Assembly (NCBI RefSeq): GCF_000739615.1 | Contig: NZ_BATP01000003.1 | Location: forward strand, 434,001-498,000 | Source of the DNA: Haloferula sp. BvORR071 | Lineage (GTDB): Bacteria > Verrucomicrobiota > Verrucomicrobiia > Verrucomicrobiales > Akkermansiaceae | Direction of reading: 5' to 3' | Length of the DNA: 64,000 nt | Shown here: one piece after another, positions 25,367 to 34,246 of the stretch | How the letters are laid out: each line of letters begins with the position of its first letter | Position numbering within the stretch: the first letter of the stretch is position 1 | Program-made: the position numbers and the translations under genes | Notes under the pieces: model-generated | What the model was told of the DNA's origin: nothing | The model's database searches: none | What the model saw: only the letters and a program-made list of their open reading frames with translations

Positions 25367-26188
25367 TCAGTCACAGCCACAGCCCGCAGTCGAGCCGGTC
25401 GCGTTCTCCGGCCAGTACGGCTTGTCCGCATCCGCGAATTCATTGGTGCCGTACTTGTCGTGGTAGCGGACCCAGGCCATCGGGAAATCCAGCTCATCCT
25501 CGTTGCGGCCCTTCGGCACCATGTCGAGGATGCTGTAGGTGTTCATGACCGCCTCCACACCACGACCGAAGGTGGAGTAGGTGTGGTAGATGCTACCATC
25601 ATCATCCTTGTAGAAGACGCTTAGGCCCGGCGCTTCCGTGCTCGGGAACTCCTGCCGCGTGTAGTTGTAGTCGACCTCGCCCTCCGCGAGTTCCTCATCG
25701 CTGAAGCTCACGTGGTAGTCGAAGTTGAAATCGCTGCTGGCAGAGGAGACCCAATTGAAGTTCCAGCCCATGCGCTGCTTGAAGGCTGCAAGCTTGGCGA
25801 ATGGCGCACGGGAAACCGCCGCCATCGAGACATCGCGAGCTGCCAGATGAGGCAAGGTCCCTCCGAAGTGATCGGACACAAAGGAACAGCTCGGGCAGCC
25901 TTCCTTCCAATCCGGGCCGAACATGAAGTGATAGATCGCCAACTGCTTCCGCCCGGCGAAGAGATCCGCCAGCGACACCTTCCCTGAAGGGCCGTCGAAG
26001 AGGTAAATCTTGTCGACCTTCACCCAGGGCAGGGCGCGCCGTGCGGCGCTCAAGCGGTCCCGCAGGCGGACCGCCTCCTTCTCGCGTTCCAGCAGCTCCC
26101 TGCGGGCCGCGATCCATTCTTCCTGCGATACGATCTTGTGCTTCCGTCCCAATCCTTGGGGTTCGGAGATGGTGGCATTCGTGCTCAT
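25367..26188 (-). CDS. DUF899 family thioredoxin-like protein
   Basis: Encodes 273 residues from ATG at 26188. The domain is the DUF899 thioredoxin-fold family: 'LAIYHFMFGPDWKEGCPSCS' with a CPSC redox-type pair, 'SDHFGGTLPHLAARDV', 'RMGWNFNWVSSASSDFNFDY' and 'GLSVFYKDDDGSIYHTYSTF'. The end 'GSTAGCGCD' has two further cysteines. Cytosolic, as no leader is seen. A redox function is inferred from the fold; no substrate is known. It is transcribed alone, opposite to the C26 gene to its right. Confidence 0.85.
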   Translation of the reverse strand: MSTNATISEPQGLGRKHKIVSQEEWIAARRELLEREKEAVRLRDRLSAARRALPWVKVDKIYLFDGPSGKVSLADLFAGRKQLAIYHFMFGPDWKEGCPSCSFVSDHFGGTLPHLAARDVSMAAVSRAPFAKLAAFKQRMGWNFNWVSSASSDFNFDYHVSFSDEELAEGEVDYNYTRQEFPSTEAPGLSVFYKDDDGSIYHTYSTFGRGVEAVMNTYSILDMVPKGRNEDELDFPMAWVRYHDKYGTNEFADADKPYWPENATGSTAGCGCD

Positions 26189-26397
26189 GACTTTGCTTCG
26201 TTTCGAGTGACTCGGGGTCCGGGCATGCGAAACCTACGCCGCTCCGGCGATCCGTCCACGCTTGATGGAATTCGTGCGTTCCGAGATGCGACGAAGCGCG
26301 GGAGCATTTCAGGACAGCCTCACTGCATTTTTTTTGAGACGTCCGGAACCCGAAGGAGAACTCGACTTGCCGCCCTTCCGCGGCGATCTTGGAAGTC

Positions 26398-27192
26398 ATG
26401 ACCCACCGTCACTGGCTCACTTTCGCCGCGGTCTTTGCCGCAGCGTGGCTGGGCTTTCTTGCCGGCCACAAGCAGTCGGACCTGCCCACAGCGGTCGCTC
26501 CGGCAGCCCTGCACGAGGCTCCGCTCATCGGTATTGCCAGCGTGAATGCCGATACCTATGTCCGGGCAGTCCGCCAGGCCGGCGGCATCCCGGTGATCCT
26601 TCCCAACTACGACTACGATCCTGAGGCCATCGCCGGCTACCTCGACAGACTCGACGGCCTTCTGATGCCCGGAGGTGCCGATATCCCGCCCGCTGAATAC
26701 GGCGAGTCCCCTCACCCCACGATCGAGTTGCTGGACGACAATCGCCTGAACTTTGAGAAAGCCCTCGGCAAGGCTTGGATCGAGCAGACCAAGAAGCCCC
26801 TGCTCGGCATCTGCCTGGGCAGCCAGTGGATCAATGTCCTGAAGGGCGGCTCACTGGTGCAGGACATCCCCACCGAAATCGGCGGCAATCATCGCGCTAC
26901 CACTCACCTGGTGAAGCTGGAGCCAAACACGCGACTGCAGCAGATCTTCGGCGAGAGCGAGTTCGAGGTGAATTCCTTTCATCACCAGGCAGTCGACCCA
27001 AGCGGCCTCGGCAAGGATCTCAAGGTCGCCGCCCGCAGCCCGGACGGCGTGGTCGAGGCCACCGAGAGCACCGATCCCCAGCGCTTTCTCATCGGCGTGC
27101 AGTGGCACCCGGAAAAGCTGATGCCCGCCGACCAGCGACAGGCGAAGCTGCTGAAGGCCTTTGTGGAAGCAGCCGCGAAGGGTCAGCCTTGA
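26398..27192 (+). CDS. class I glutamine amidotransferase-like protein (peptidase C26)
   Basis: Encodes 264 residues from ATG at 26398 (an in-frame TTG at 26389 is possible). The N-terminus is a signal peptide or anchor ([20 protein letters not shown]). The rest is a PuuD-like gamma-glutamyl hydrolase fold: '[17 protein letters not shown]', the nucleophile Cys in '[14 protein letters not shown]' and the His-Glu pair in '[10 protein letters not shown]'. Relatives hydrolyse gamma-glutamyl-GABA or related gamma-glutamyl amides. The exported or anchored form is unusual for PuuD, which is cytosolic, so a different gamma-glutamyl substrate in the periplasm is plausible. Confidence 0.82.
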   Translation: MTHRHWLTFAAVFAAAWLGFLAGHKQSDLPTAVAPAALHEAPLIGIASVNADTYVRAVRQAGGIPVILPNYDYDPEAIAGYLDRLDGLLMPGGADIPPAEYGESPHPTIELLDDNRLNFEKALGKAWIEQTKKPLLGICLGSQWINVLKGGSLVQDIPTEIGGNHRATTHLVKLEPNTRLQQIFGESEFEVNSFHHQAVDPSGLGKDLKVAARSPDGVVEATESTDPQRFLIGVQWHPEKLMPADQRQAKLLKAFVEAAAKGQP

Positions 27193-27251
27193 TCGCGCAA
27201 TCTTGACGCTCGCGGTCTATCAACTAGGGTCGCCCGGCCTCCGATATCTCC

Positions 27252-27830
27252 ATGGATCTCAATCCTTACGCCGCACCGCTGGATACCACAGCACCGCCCC
27301 CGCTGCCCGTCTCCAACGAGGCGGAAGTCATTCGCCGGGAGCACATCAAGCACGAGGCTTCGGTGAAGGGCATCGGTTCCCTGTATTTCATCGGCTCGAT
27401 ATTCATCCTTATAGGCGGGGTTACCATGGTCTTCGCGGGGCTGAAGGGAGGCAACATGGGAACAGCGGAACTCGCGATGATGGTGCTGTTTCCCGCGCTG
27501 GGGCTCCTCGGGTTGTGGGTTGGCTACGGAATCCGCAAGCTTTCGCCAGCGGCGCGGGTTGTCGCAGGAATCCTCACCGGCATCAATTTGGTGCTGTCGA
27601 TCTTTGGCCTGCCGCAAAGCATTATCGCCATCCTTATCAACACTTATATCCTGAACCTCCTCTTCTCGAAGAAGGGAACCATGGTCTTCAGTGCGCCCTA
27701 TAAGGAGATCATTGCGCAGACTCCCCACGTCAAATACAAGACCTCGATTGTCGTCTGGATTGTTCTCGGGATTTTTGTGCTGGTCGTCGTGGTGGGCATC
27801 TTGGCGGCAGTCTTCTCGACGCGGTGGTAG
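27252..27830 (+). CDS. membrane protein with N-terminal NPYAAP motif
   Basis: Encodes 192 residues from ATG at 27252. It begins 'MDLNPYAAP', a short N-terminal motif that recurs in membrane proteins of Planctomycetes and Verrucomicrobia. Four to five hydrophobic helices follow (about 43-62, 73-92, 100-135, 160-185) and a short basic loop lies at 136-150. The function is unknown. It lies between the C26 gene and the Ste24-like protease on the same strand, with gaps of 59 and 84 bases. Confidence 0.7.
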   Translation: MDLNPYAAPLDTTAPPPLPVSNEAEVIRREHIKHEASVKGIGSLYFIGSIFILIGGVTMVFAGLKGGNMGTAELAMMVLFPALGLLGLWVGYGIRKLSPAARVVAGILTGINLVLSIFGLPQSIIAILINTYILNLLFSKKGTMVFSAPYKEIIAQTPHVKYKTSIVVWIVLGIFVLVVVVGILAAVFSTRW

Positions 27831-27914
27831 GGGCTGTTCAATGCGGAGGCGGACTCTCTTCGCTGCAATATCCACTATCCACCACCGAATCCCCGGTACA
27901 TCTTCGCCCCCGAG

Positions 27915-29168
27915 ATGGAGTGGAATGTTTTGGCGATCGTGATCCTACTGGCCCTGTTCGGCCTGTGGAACTTGGACTTCATTGCGACGATCCTGAACCT
28001 GAAGGCGCTTTCGCCGGATCTGCCGAAGGAGTTTGAGGACGTCTTCGATGCCGAGAAGTATGCGAAATCGCAGGACTACACCCGGGAGTCCGCCCGCTTT
28101 GAGATCATCCAGTCCACAGCCTCGCTCTTCATCCTGCTGGCCTTCTGGCTGGCTGGCGGCTTCGGCTGGCTGGACAAGTTCGCCCGCAGCTTGGCCAGCG
28201 GAGAACTCCAGGCCGGTCTGATCTTCCTGGGGCTTTTGTTCCTGGGCCAGATGCTGATCCAGCTCCCCTTCTCCATCTACGATACCTTCGTGATCGAAGA
28301 GAAGTTCGGCTTCAACAAAACCACACCGAAGACCTTCGCGATCGACCAGGTCAAGGGCCTCCTGCTGGCCGCGATCCTCGGCCTGCCACTGGCAGCGGGT
28401 ATCCTGTGGATCTTCGGCCATGTGGCGCACGCCTGGCTCTGGGCCTGGGGCTTCTTCGTGAGCTTCCAGCTCTTCCTCACTTGGCTGGCGCCCAGTCTGA
28501 TCCTGCCCTTGTTCAACAAATTCACCCCGATGGCCGATGGACCTCTGCGTCAAGCGATCGAGGCCATGTCTCGCAAGTGCGGCTTCCCGCTCGGCGAGAT
28601 CTCGGTGATGGATGGCTCGAAGCGCTCGACCAAGGCCAACGCCTTCTTCACCGGCTTCGGCAAGATGAAGAAGATCGCGCTCTACGATACCCTGGTGGAG
28701 GAACAGACCCAGGGTGAACTGGTCGCGGTACTCGCCCACGAAATCGGCCACTTCAAGCTGAAGCACATCGTCCAGCGGCTGGCCGTTTCCGTCGTTCAGG
28801 CCGCGGTGCTTTTCTACCTGTTAGGCTTGGTGATCGATGGCGGGACCTTCTCGCGCATGCTCTTCAATGCCTTCGGCGTCGGACCCATTTCGGCTCATGT
28901 CGGGCTGGTGCTCTTCGCACTACTCTTCTCGCCGGTTAGCCGTCTGCTCGGCATCGCGGCGAATGCCTGGTCCCGCAAGCATGAGTTCGAGGCCGATGCC
29001 TTCGCCGCCAATGCCACCGGCGAGCCGGAATCCTTGGTCTCTGCTCTCAAAAAGCTCTCCGCCAAGAACCTCTCCAACCTCACGCCGCACCCCTTCCGGG
29101 TCTTCCTCGACCACAGCCATCCGCCGGTGCTGGTGCGCATCCGCGCCTTGAGAGGCGGGACAGTTTGA
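27915..29168 (+). CDS. Ste24-like M48 family membrane metalloprotease
   Basis: Encodes 417 residues from ATG at 27915. Multi-pass membrane protease of the CAAX prenyl protease 1 (Ste24) type. The zinc motif HExxH is 'LVAVLAHEIGHFKLKH' (HEIGH near residues 275-279) and the third ligand lies in 'KHEFEADAFAANAT' near 357. The N-terminal 'DYTRESARFEIIQS' and 'TFVIEEKFGFNKTTPKTF' are characteristic of this subfamily. Bacterial members probably take part in membrane-protein quality control rather than prenyl processing. The active site should face the cytosol or membrane chamber. Confidence 0.9.
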   Translation: MEWNVLAIVILLALFGLWNLDFIATILNLKALSPDLPKEFEDVFDAEKYAKSQDYTRESARFEIIQSTASLFILLAFWLAGGFGWLDKFARSLASGELQAGLIFLGLLFLGQMLIQLPFSIYDTFVIEEKFGFNKTTPKTFAIDQVKGLLLAAILGLPLAAGILWIFGHVAHAWLWAWGFFVSFQLFLTWLAPSLILPLFNKFTPMADGPLRQAIEAMSRKCGFPLGEISVMDGSKRSTKANAFFTGFGKMKKIALYDTLVEEQTQGELVAVLAHEIGHFKLKHIVQRLAVSVVQAAVLFYLLGLVIDGGTFSRMLFNAFGVGPISAHVGLVLFALLFSPVSRLLGIAANAWSRKHEFEADAFAANATGEPESLVSALKKLSAKNLSNLTPHPFRVFLDHSHPPVLVRIRALRGGTV

Positions 29169-29261
29169 GGAAGCGGCAGACGTAACCAAAGAGATCGTGA
29201 CGCCTGCCCCGGGCTTGCCTTGAATCACTCCGCACTCGCCATTCCCTACTCCGAACTTCCC

Positions 29262-30278
29262 ATGTATTCCGCCGATCCTTCCCGCTACGATGGCCGCATG
29301 CCCTACCGGCGCTGCGGCGAGTCCGGACTCAAGCTGCCTGAAATCTCGCTCGGCTGCTGGCACAACTTCGGCCACGTGGATGACCAGAACGAAGCCCGCG
29401 CAATCCTGCGCCGCGCCTTCGACCGCGGAGTGACCCACTTCGACCTGGCGAACAACTACGGCCCGCCACCGGGCAGCGCAGAGGAGAACGTCGGCCGCAT
29501 CCTTGCCGAGGACTTCGCCGCCCACAGAGATGAGCTGCTGATCTCCTCGAAGGCCGGCCACGACATGTGGCAGGGACCCTATGGCGAATGGGGCTCGCGC
29601 AAGCACGTGCTGGCTTCGCTCGACCAGTCGCTCAAGCGCCTGCGGGTGGACTACGTGGACATCTTCTACTCCCACCGCCCGGACCCGAAGACGAACATGG
29701 AGGAGACCATGTCCGCACTGGCCACTGCCGTGCAATCCGGCCGCGCCCTCTACGTCGGCATCTCGAAGTATCCGCTTAAGATGCTCAAGAAGGCGGTCAA
29801 GATCCTGAAGGAAATGGGCGTGAACTGCCTGATCTACCAGCCGCCCTACTCGATCCTGAACCGCTGGCCGGAAGCCGAAGGCATCCACGAGTGGCTCGAT
29901 GACAAGGGCATCGGCTCGATCGTTTTCAGCCCGCTTGCGCAGGGCATGCTGACCGGCAAATACGTCAACGGCATCCCCGAGGGCTCACGCGCCGCCCGGG
30001 CCGAGGGCTTCCTCCAGACCGCCCAGGTGGACGCCCAGATCGAGAAGATCCGCGCCCTCCACCAGATCGCCGGCGAGCACGGCATGAGCCTCCAGCACCT
30101 CGCCCTGCGCTGGGTGCTCAGCCAGCAAGGCGTCACCTCCGCCCTCGTGGGGGCCCGTACCGTGGCCCAGCTCGATGATTCTCTGGCCGCCATCGAAGCG
30201 CCGACGCTCGACCCCGAGACTCTGGACTTGATCGATTCGATCGCCCCGGCTGTTAGAAGGGACAACGCGGAAGGATGA
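29262..30278 (+). CDS. aldo/keto reductase (YghZ/Gpr-like)
   Basis: Encodes 338 residues from ATG at 29262; a TTG at 29220 in frame is less likely because related proteins begin near 'MYxADPSRYDG MPYRRCG'. The catalytic tetrad is visible: Asp in 'THFDLANNYGPPPGSAEENV' with its Tyr, Lys in 'LISSKAGHDMW' and His in 'DIFYSHRPDPKT'. The 'SKAG...MWQGPYGEWGSRK' stretch matches the L-glyceraldehyde-3-phosphate reductase group (YghZ), which detoxifies reactive aldehydes with NADPH. Substrate assignment is inferred. An intrinsic terminator lies 32 bases after the stop. Confidence 0.9.
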   Translation: MYSADPSRYDGRMPYRRCGESGLKLPEISLGCWHNFGHVDDQNEARAILRRAFDRGVTHFDLANNYGPPPGSAEENVGRILAEDFAAHRDELLISSKAGHDMWQGPYGEWGSRKHVLASLDQSLKRLRVDYVDIFYSHRPDPKTNMEETMSALATAVQSGRALYVGISKYPLKMLKKAVKILKEMGVNCLIYQPPYSILNRWPEAEGIHEWLDDKGIGSIVFSPLAQGMLTGKYVNGIPEGSRAARAEGFLQTAQVDAQIEKIRALHQIAGEHGMSLQHLALRWVLSQQGVTSALVGARTVAQLDDSLAAIEAPTLDPETLDLIDSIAPAVRRDNAEG

Positions 30279-30309
30279 TATCCGGAGTGTTTCTAACATT
30301 CCTCGCGAC

Positions 30310-30343
30310 AAGGGGCTGCCAGCATGGCGGCCCCTTGCTTTTT
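30310..30343 (+). terminator. intrinsic terminator after the aldo/keto reductase gene
   Basis: AAGGGGC (30310-30316) pairs with GCCCCTT (30330-30336), with an inner GCC/GGC pair, and is followed by GCTTTTT (30337-30343). Correctly placed for the plus-strand gene ending at 30278. Confidence 0.8.
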
Positions 30344-30494
30344 GCAACCACACCGGAGCTGGACATCTGCGCAATCCCGAACTCTTGTTGATCTTGTATC
30401 CCTGCTGACTGCTCATGTCGCAATCGCCTGCGGCCGGAGTTTTCCGGAAGAGTGACTTTCCCCCTGTTCAAGCACCATTCCAGTTTTTCGATCC

Positions 30495-32306
30495 ATGATG
30501 CGCGGCCTTCTTCTCTTCTCGCTTGTCCCCTGCTTGGCCCTCGGGCAGGGGGCGCTTACTCCTCCGCCGGGTGCGCCGTCTCCATCCATGAAGACACTGG
30601 ATCAGGTGGAGCCTCGCATTCCCGTGAATGCCACAAACACCGCAGCCGATGCCTCCTCCGCATTCGTGATCAGCCAGCCCGGGTCCTACTATCTACCGGG
30701 AAACGTCACCGCCACCGGTAAGGCGAACGGCATCTCAATCCAAGCCACCGGGGTGACGCTGGATCTCTCAGGTTATAAGGTTTCCGGCGCTTCGAGTGCC
30801 GCGCTCAGTGTAGCCTCGGGCGCACAGGCAACGGTGCGAAATGGCTGGCTAGACGCCTCCGGGAGCAGTTCCGGGATTCGAGCCTTGGGCACCTTGGTAG
30901 CGGAAGACCTCCAGATCAATGGGTCGTCTGGCAATGCGGTCTATGCCGAGTCACCCGCAAGCTTGCGACGCTGCCAGGTTTTCCAAGCGGCCCTGGGAGT
31001 CAATCTCGCCGGCGGATCCTCGCTGATTGCGGATTGTGTGATCCGCGACATCACCCAGGGCCCCGCCGTCGTCTTCCGTGGCACGGGCTCTGACCTCCGG
31101 GACAGCACGATTTCCAACATCGACCTGACTGCGCCCTACACCCAAGGGGTCGATTTAGGCGGCAGCGCCCACCGGGTGGTCGGAAACCGGATAGGTCCTG
31201 TAGGGGGACGCGGGATTCTGATTACGGGCACCTCCCATGAAATCCGTGACAACCACATCGTGGTGGTGCCTTCCGGACCCGCCTTGGACGCAGATTCCCA
31301 GCGCGTGCTGTTCCGCAACAACACCTATGAAAACCCCGGTGGCTCCGGCGGCATCATCGGGGGCACGGATGGCGGCGGGAATGCCCCGCTGCTCAGCTCA
31401 ACGACGAATACAACTCCTACCGCGGTGCTTACCGCACCCAACACAGTCGGCTATGCCCAGCCGGTGAATCTTTCTGGCATTCAATCCTCTGATGCAGAGG
31501 GCGATCGCTTGACCTACAACTGGAGCATCACGGAGCGTCCGGCAGCCGGAGCAAGCATCAGTGGCTCGGGAATCAGCGTGTCGATCCCGTCCACGCCAGC
31601 CGCGCCCCTCGCTCCGGGGCAGTATCGGATCCGGCTCACCGTCACGGATTCGCAAGGGCTCACCTCCGCACCCGCCGACTCTGTCGTGCAAGTGCTTCCC
31701 CAAGAGCTCCCCACCGCCGTGCTGGACCGGACGACCACGGCACCCGGCCCGAATGAAGTCTGTGTTTTGACCGGCGCACGTTCCTCCGCCACCGCTCCGG
31801 CTTCGATTGCCAGTTACAGCTTCACACTGACCTCGCGGCCCAACGGTTCCAGCCGTCCGCTCAACACACCGGTGCAGCAGAGCACTCCGATTTTCAATGG
31901 ATTCACCCCTGATGTCGTCGGGACCTATCGCTGGCAGTTGGTGGTAAGAGACAGCAACGGAGGCGATTCGCTGGCTTCGCTGCTCGATATCGTGGTGCCG
32001 GCCAACGGTATTCCTACCGCGGTCTTGGACCAAAGCACTACAAGTCCGCGGGTGAACCAAGCCTGTATGCTAAGTGCCGCCCGGTCCTCCGATACGGCTC
32101 CCGGTTCGCTCGCCAGCTACACTTTCACGCTGCTGACGCGACCGGCCGGATCCACCCGGCCGCTCAATACCCCCGTGCAGCAGACAGGCAACACCTACAG
32201 TTTTACCCCGGATGTGGCGGGAAGCTACCAGTGGCGGCTGGTCGTGAGGGACAATGTTGGCAATGATTCGGCCGCGGCCATTCTCAACGTGCTGGTAACC
32301 AATTGA
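30495..32306 (+). CDS. secreted beta-helix protein with Ig/PKD-like repeats
   Basis: Encodes 603 residues from ATG at 30495. A signal peptide (MMRGLLLFSLVPCLALGQ) is followed by a right-handed parallel beta-helix region at about 60-290 ('GVTLDLSGYKVSGASSAALS', 'ITGTSHEIRDNHIVVV'), as in pectate-lyase-like and NosD-type proteins. Three Ig-like domains follow (about 310-405, 406-505, 506-603); the last two are near copies of each other. No catalytic residues are recognised, so it may bind or degrade polysaccharide. Extracellular location is inferred. The C-terminus simply ends in the last domain, without the FYR-type module or a PEP-CTERM motif. Confidence 0.8.
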   Translation: MMRGLLLFSLVPCLALGQGALTPPPGAPSPSMKTLDQVEPRIPVNATNTAADASSAFVISQPGSYYLPGNVTATGKANGISIQATGVTLDLSGYKVSGASSAALSVASGAQATVRNGWLDASGSSSGIRALGTLVAEDLQINGSSGNAVYAESPASLRRCQVFQAALGVNLAGGSSLIADCVIRDITQGPAVVFRGTGSDLRDSTISNIDLTAPYTQGVDLGGSAHRVVGNRIGPVGGRGILITGTSHEIRDNHIVVVPSGPALDADSQRVLFRNNTYENPGGSGGIIGGTDGGGNAPLLSSTTNTTPTAVLTAPNTVGYAQPVNLSGIQSSDAEGDRLTYNWSITERPAAGASISGSGISVSIPSTPAAPLAPGQYRIRLTVTDSQGLTSAPADSVVQVLPQELPTAVLDRTTTAPGPNEVCVLTGARSSATAPASIASYSFTLTSRPNGSSRPLNTPVQQSTPIFNGFTPDVVGTYRWQLVVRDSNGGDSLASLLDIVVPANGIPTAVLDQSTTSPRVNQACMLSAARSSDTAPGSLASYTFTLLTRPAGSTRPLNTPVQQTGNTYSFTPDVAGSYQWRLVVRDNVGNDSAAAILNVLVTN

Positions 32307-32395
32307 TAGGTTCTCCCAAGGGATTCCCTCGCATGACGCGCTTTTCTGGAACAAAATCCGGATAAACGCACCGCGGCCCATGCGCAAACAGCCAT

Positions 32396-32423
32396 TTGAC
32401 AGGTCGCGGAAGCCCTCTAATTT
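32396..32423 (+). promoter_or_regulatory. sigma-70-like promoter upstream of the kamA-family gene
   Basis: TTGACA (32396-32401) and TAATTT (32418-32423) are separated by 16 bp. The -35 box is a perfect match. Transcription would start near 32430, only about six bases before the first ATG (32436) but about 75 before the alternative ATG at 32505. Confidence 0.5.
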
Positions 32424-32435
32424 CGCGGAACCCCG

Positions 32436-33635
32436 ATGGGCCACCCACACGACCTAGACCCCGCCTTCCGCTCGCATGCACCAGGCTACTGGCCTGCGGA
32501 AGCAATGACCGAGTGGCACGACGCCACCTGGCAGCTCAAGAACCGCGTTTCCTCGCTGTCTGCCCTTGAAGCCCGCATCAACCTCACCGAAGAGGAGAGA
32601 GCGGGCGTTCTGCTCGCCGGCAACAAGCTGGCGATGTCGATCACGCCGCATTTCTTCAACCTGATCGATCCGGACGATCCGAACTGTCCGATCCGCCGCC
32701 AGGTTATCCCGCGGCTGGAGGAAGGCTGGGACGCGCCGGAGGAAATGGCCGATCCCTGCGGTGAGGACTCGCACATGCCGGTGCCGGGCCTCGTGCACCG
32801 CTACCCGGACCGCGTGCTATTCCTGGTCACGGATCGCTGCGCTTCCTACTGCCGCTACTGCACCCGCTCGCGGGTGGTGTCGGGCGTGGGCGAGCAGCAT
32901 TTGGAGACTCACTGGGAAGCTGCCTTCAAGTATCTGGAGGAGCACACGGAAGTGCGCGACGTGCTGCTTTCTGGTGGCGATCCCCTGCTCTTCTCGGACT
33001 CCAAGTTGGAGAAAATCCTGAGCCGTTTGCACGCCATTCCGCACATCCAGTTCGTGCGGATCGGCTCGCGGATCCCGATTTTCCTGCCGCAACGGATCAC
33101 GCCGGAGCTCTGCGCGATGCTGAAGAAGTATCACCCGCTTTTTATCTCGGTACACACCAACCATCCACGCGAACTCACGCTGGAGGTCCGGGACGCGCTT
33201 GGGCGCCTCGCCGATGCCGGGATCCCGCTCGGAAACCAGAGCGTGCTGCTGCGGGGCGTGAACGATTCCGTGGAGGTCCAGAAGGCACTCGTGCAAAAGC
33301 TGCTGATGTGCCGGGTGCGGCCTTACTACCTCTACCAGTGCGACCTGATCCGGGGTTCCTCGCACTTGCGGACCTCGGTCTCGAAGGGCCTCGAAATCAT
33401 TGAAGGTCTGCGCGGTCACACCACTGGCTACGCCATCCCGCAATTCGTGATCGATGGCCCCGGCGGCGGCGGCAAGATCCCGCTCAACCCGAATTACGTC
33501 GTCCACCGCGACCACGAGAAGACAGTCCTGCGCAACTATGAGGGCGAGATCTTCGAGTACCCGGAGCCGACGCGGATTCCAGCGCTTGAGATCGAGCGTC
33601 TCAAGGACTGCGCGAGCACGGGCTGTGGACACTAA
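32436..33635 (+). CDS. lysine 2,3-aminomutase family radical SAM enzyme
   Basis: Encodes 399 residues from ATG at 32436; the ATG at 32505, preceded by GGAAG, is an equally good start. The radical-SAM cluster motif is 'TDRCASYCRYCTRS' (Cys 135, 139, 142). The PLP-binding Lys lies in 'VIDGPGGGGKIPLNPNYVV', where the preceding Asp corresponds to the substrate-binding Asp of clostridial enzyme. Family motifs 'VLLSGGDPLLF' and 'RVRPYYLYQCDLI' are present. The reaction is alpha- to beta-lysine migration, either for free lysine or, as EpmB, for elongation factor P. Length (about 400) favours the free-lysine type; EF-P genes are not nearby. C-terminal cysteines (DCASTGCGH) may bind zinc. Confidence 0.88.
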   Translation: MGHPHDLDPAFRSHAPGYWPAEAMTEWHDATWQLKNRVSSLSALEARINLTEEERAGVLLAGNKLAMSITPHFFNLIDPDDPNCPIRRQVIPRLEEGWDAPEEMADPCGEDSHMPVPGLVHRYPDRVLFLVTDRCASYCRYCTRSRVVSGVGEQHLETHWEAAFKYLEEHTEVRDVLLSGGDPLLFSDSKLEKILSRLHAIPHIQFVRIGSRIPIFLPQRITPELCAMLKKYHPLFISVHTNHPRELTLEVRDALGRLADAGIPLGNQSVLLRGVNDSVEVQKALVQKLLMCRVRPYYLYQCDLIRGSSHLRTSVSKGLEIIEGLRGHTTGYAIPQFVIDGPGGGGKIPLNPNYVVHRDHEKTVLRNYEGEIFEYPEPTRIPALEIERLKDCASTGCGH

Positions 33636-33698
33636 CAAATCAGAGGATTCTCTGCCCCGGACTTGCTCCGGAGCAATCTTCATTCAGCTTGGCCGCAC

Positions 33699-34208
33699 AT
33701 GACTTGGAACGACCGCTTTCTCGAACTCTTCGACCGCTGCGTGAAACGCTATCAGTCGGGCGACAGGGATTTCACCGGCTACTACACGACGGCTGACTCC
33801 GCGTTGTTAAAGGAGATCGGCTACAAGCCGCGCGAGTTCTTCGACTTCGTGGAGGATTATTGCGAGGAAGGCACCCCCTCCCCCTCCACCGCCGTGCTCG
33901 TGGCTGCCGCACGCCGCGACTACTTCGAGGTCGTGATGCAGGGCAAGCCGGGTGAGAAAGAACTCAACCGGGATAACGTGCCGACCTTCGGCGATGAGCT
34001 GGCTGGCATGGCTTACCTGCCGCGCATCCTCGTCAAGGCCAAGGCCAAGCTCCGCGGCGAACTCGACCCCGACCTGATGTACGGCTGCGGCGGCGACCGT
34101 GCATTCCTCCAGCGGAACGGCGACCTTCACCTCGCCGACTTCCTGCGCCGCGTCTGGGCAGCCGAAGGTGACGACGCGAAGATCGTGGAGTGGATCAAGT
34201 CGCGCTGA
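33699..34208 (+). CDS. DUF5069-like protein
   Basis: Encodes 169 residues from ATG at 33699, preceded by an open but unlikely extension. The C-terminal half ('AYLPRILVKAKAKLRGELDP', 'LMYGCGGDRAFLQRNG' and 'ADFLRRVWAAEGDDAKIVEW') fits the DUF5069 pattern, while the N-terminal 100 residues ('WNDRFLELFDRCVKRYQSGD') look like a helical extra domain. Cytosolic; function unknown. It follows the aminomutase gene by 63 bases on the same strand, so the two may be co-transcribed. Confidence 0.68.
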   Translation: MTWNDRFLELFDRCVKRYQSGDRDFTGYYTTADSALLKEIGYKPREFFDFVEDYCEEGTPSPSTAVLVAAARRDYFEVVMQGKPGEKELNRDNVPTFGDELAGMAYLPRILVKAKAKLRGELDPDLMYGCGGDRAFLQRNGDLHLADFLRRVWAAEGDDAKIVEWIKSR

Positions 34209-34246
34209 GCAGCTCCCCACCCAACATAGGGCGACCACTTACGTCC

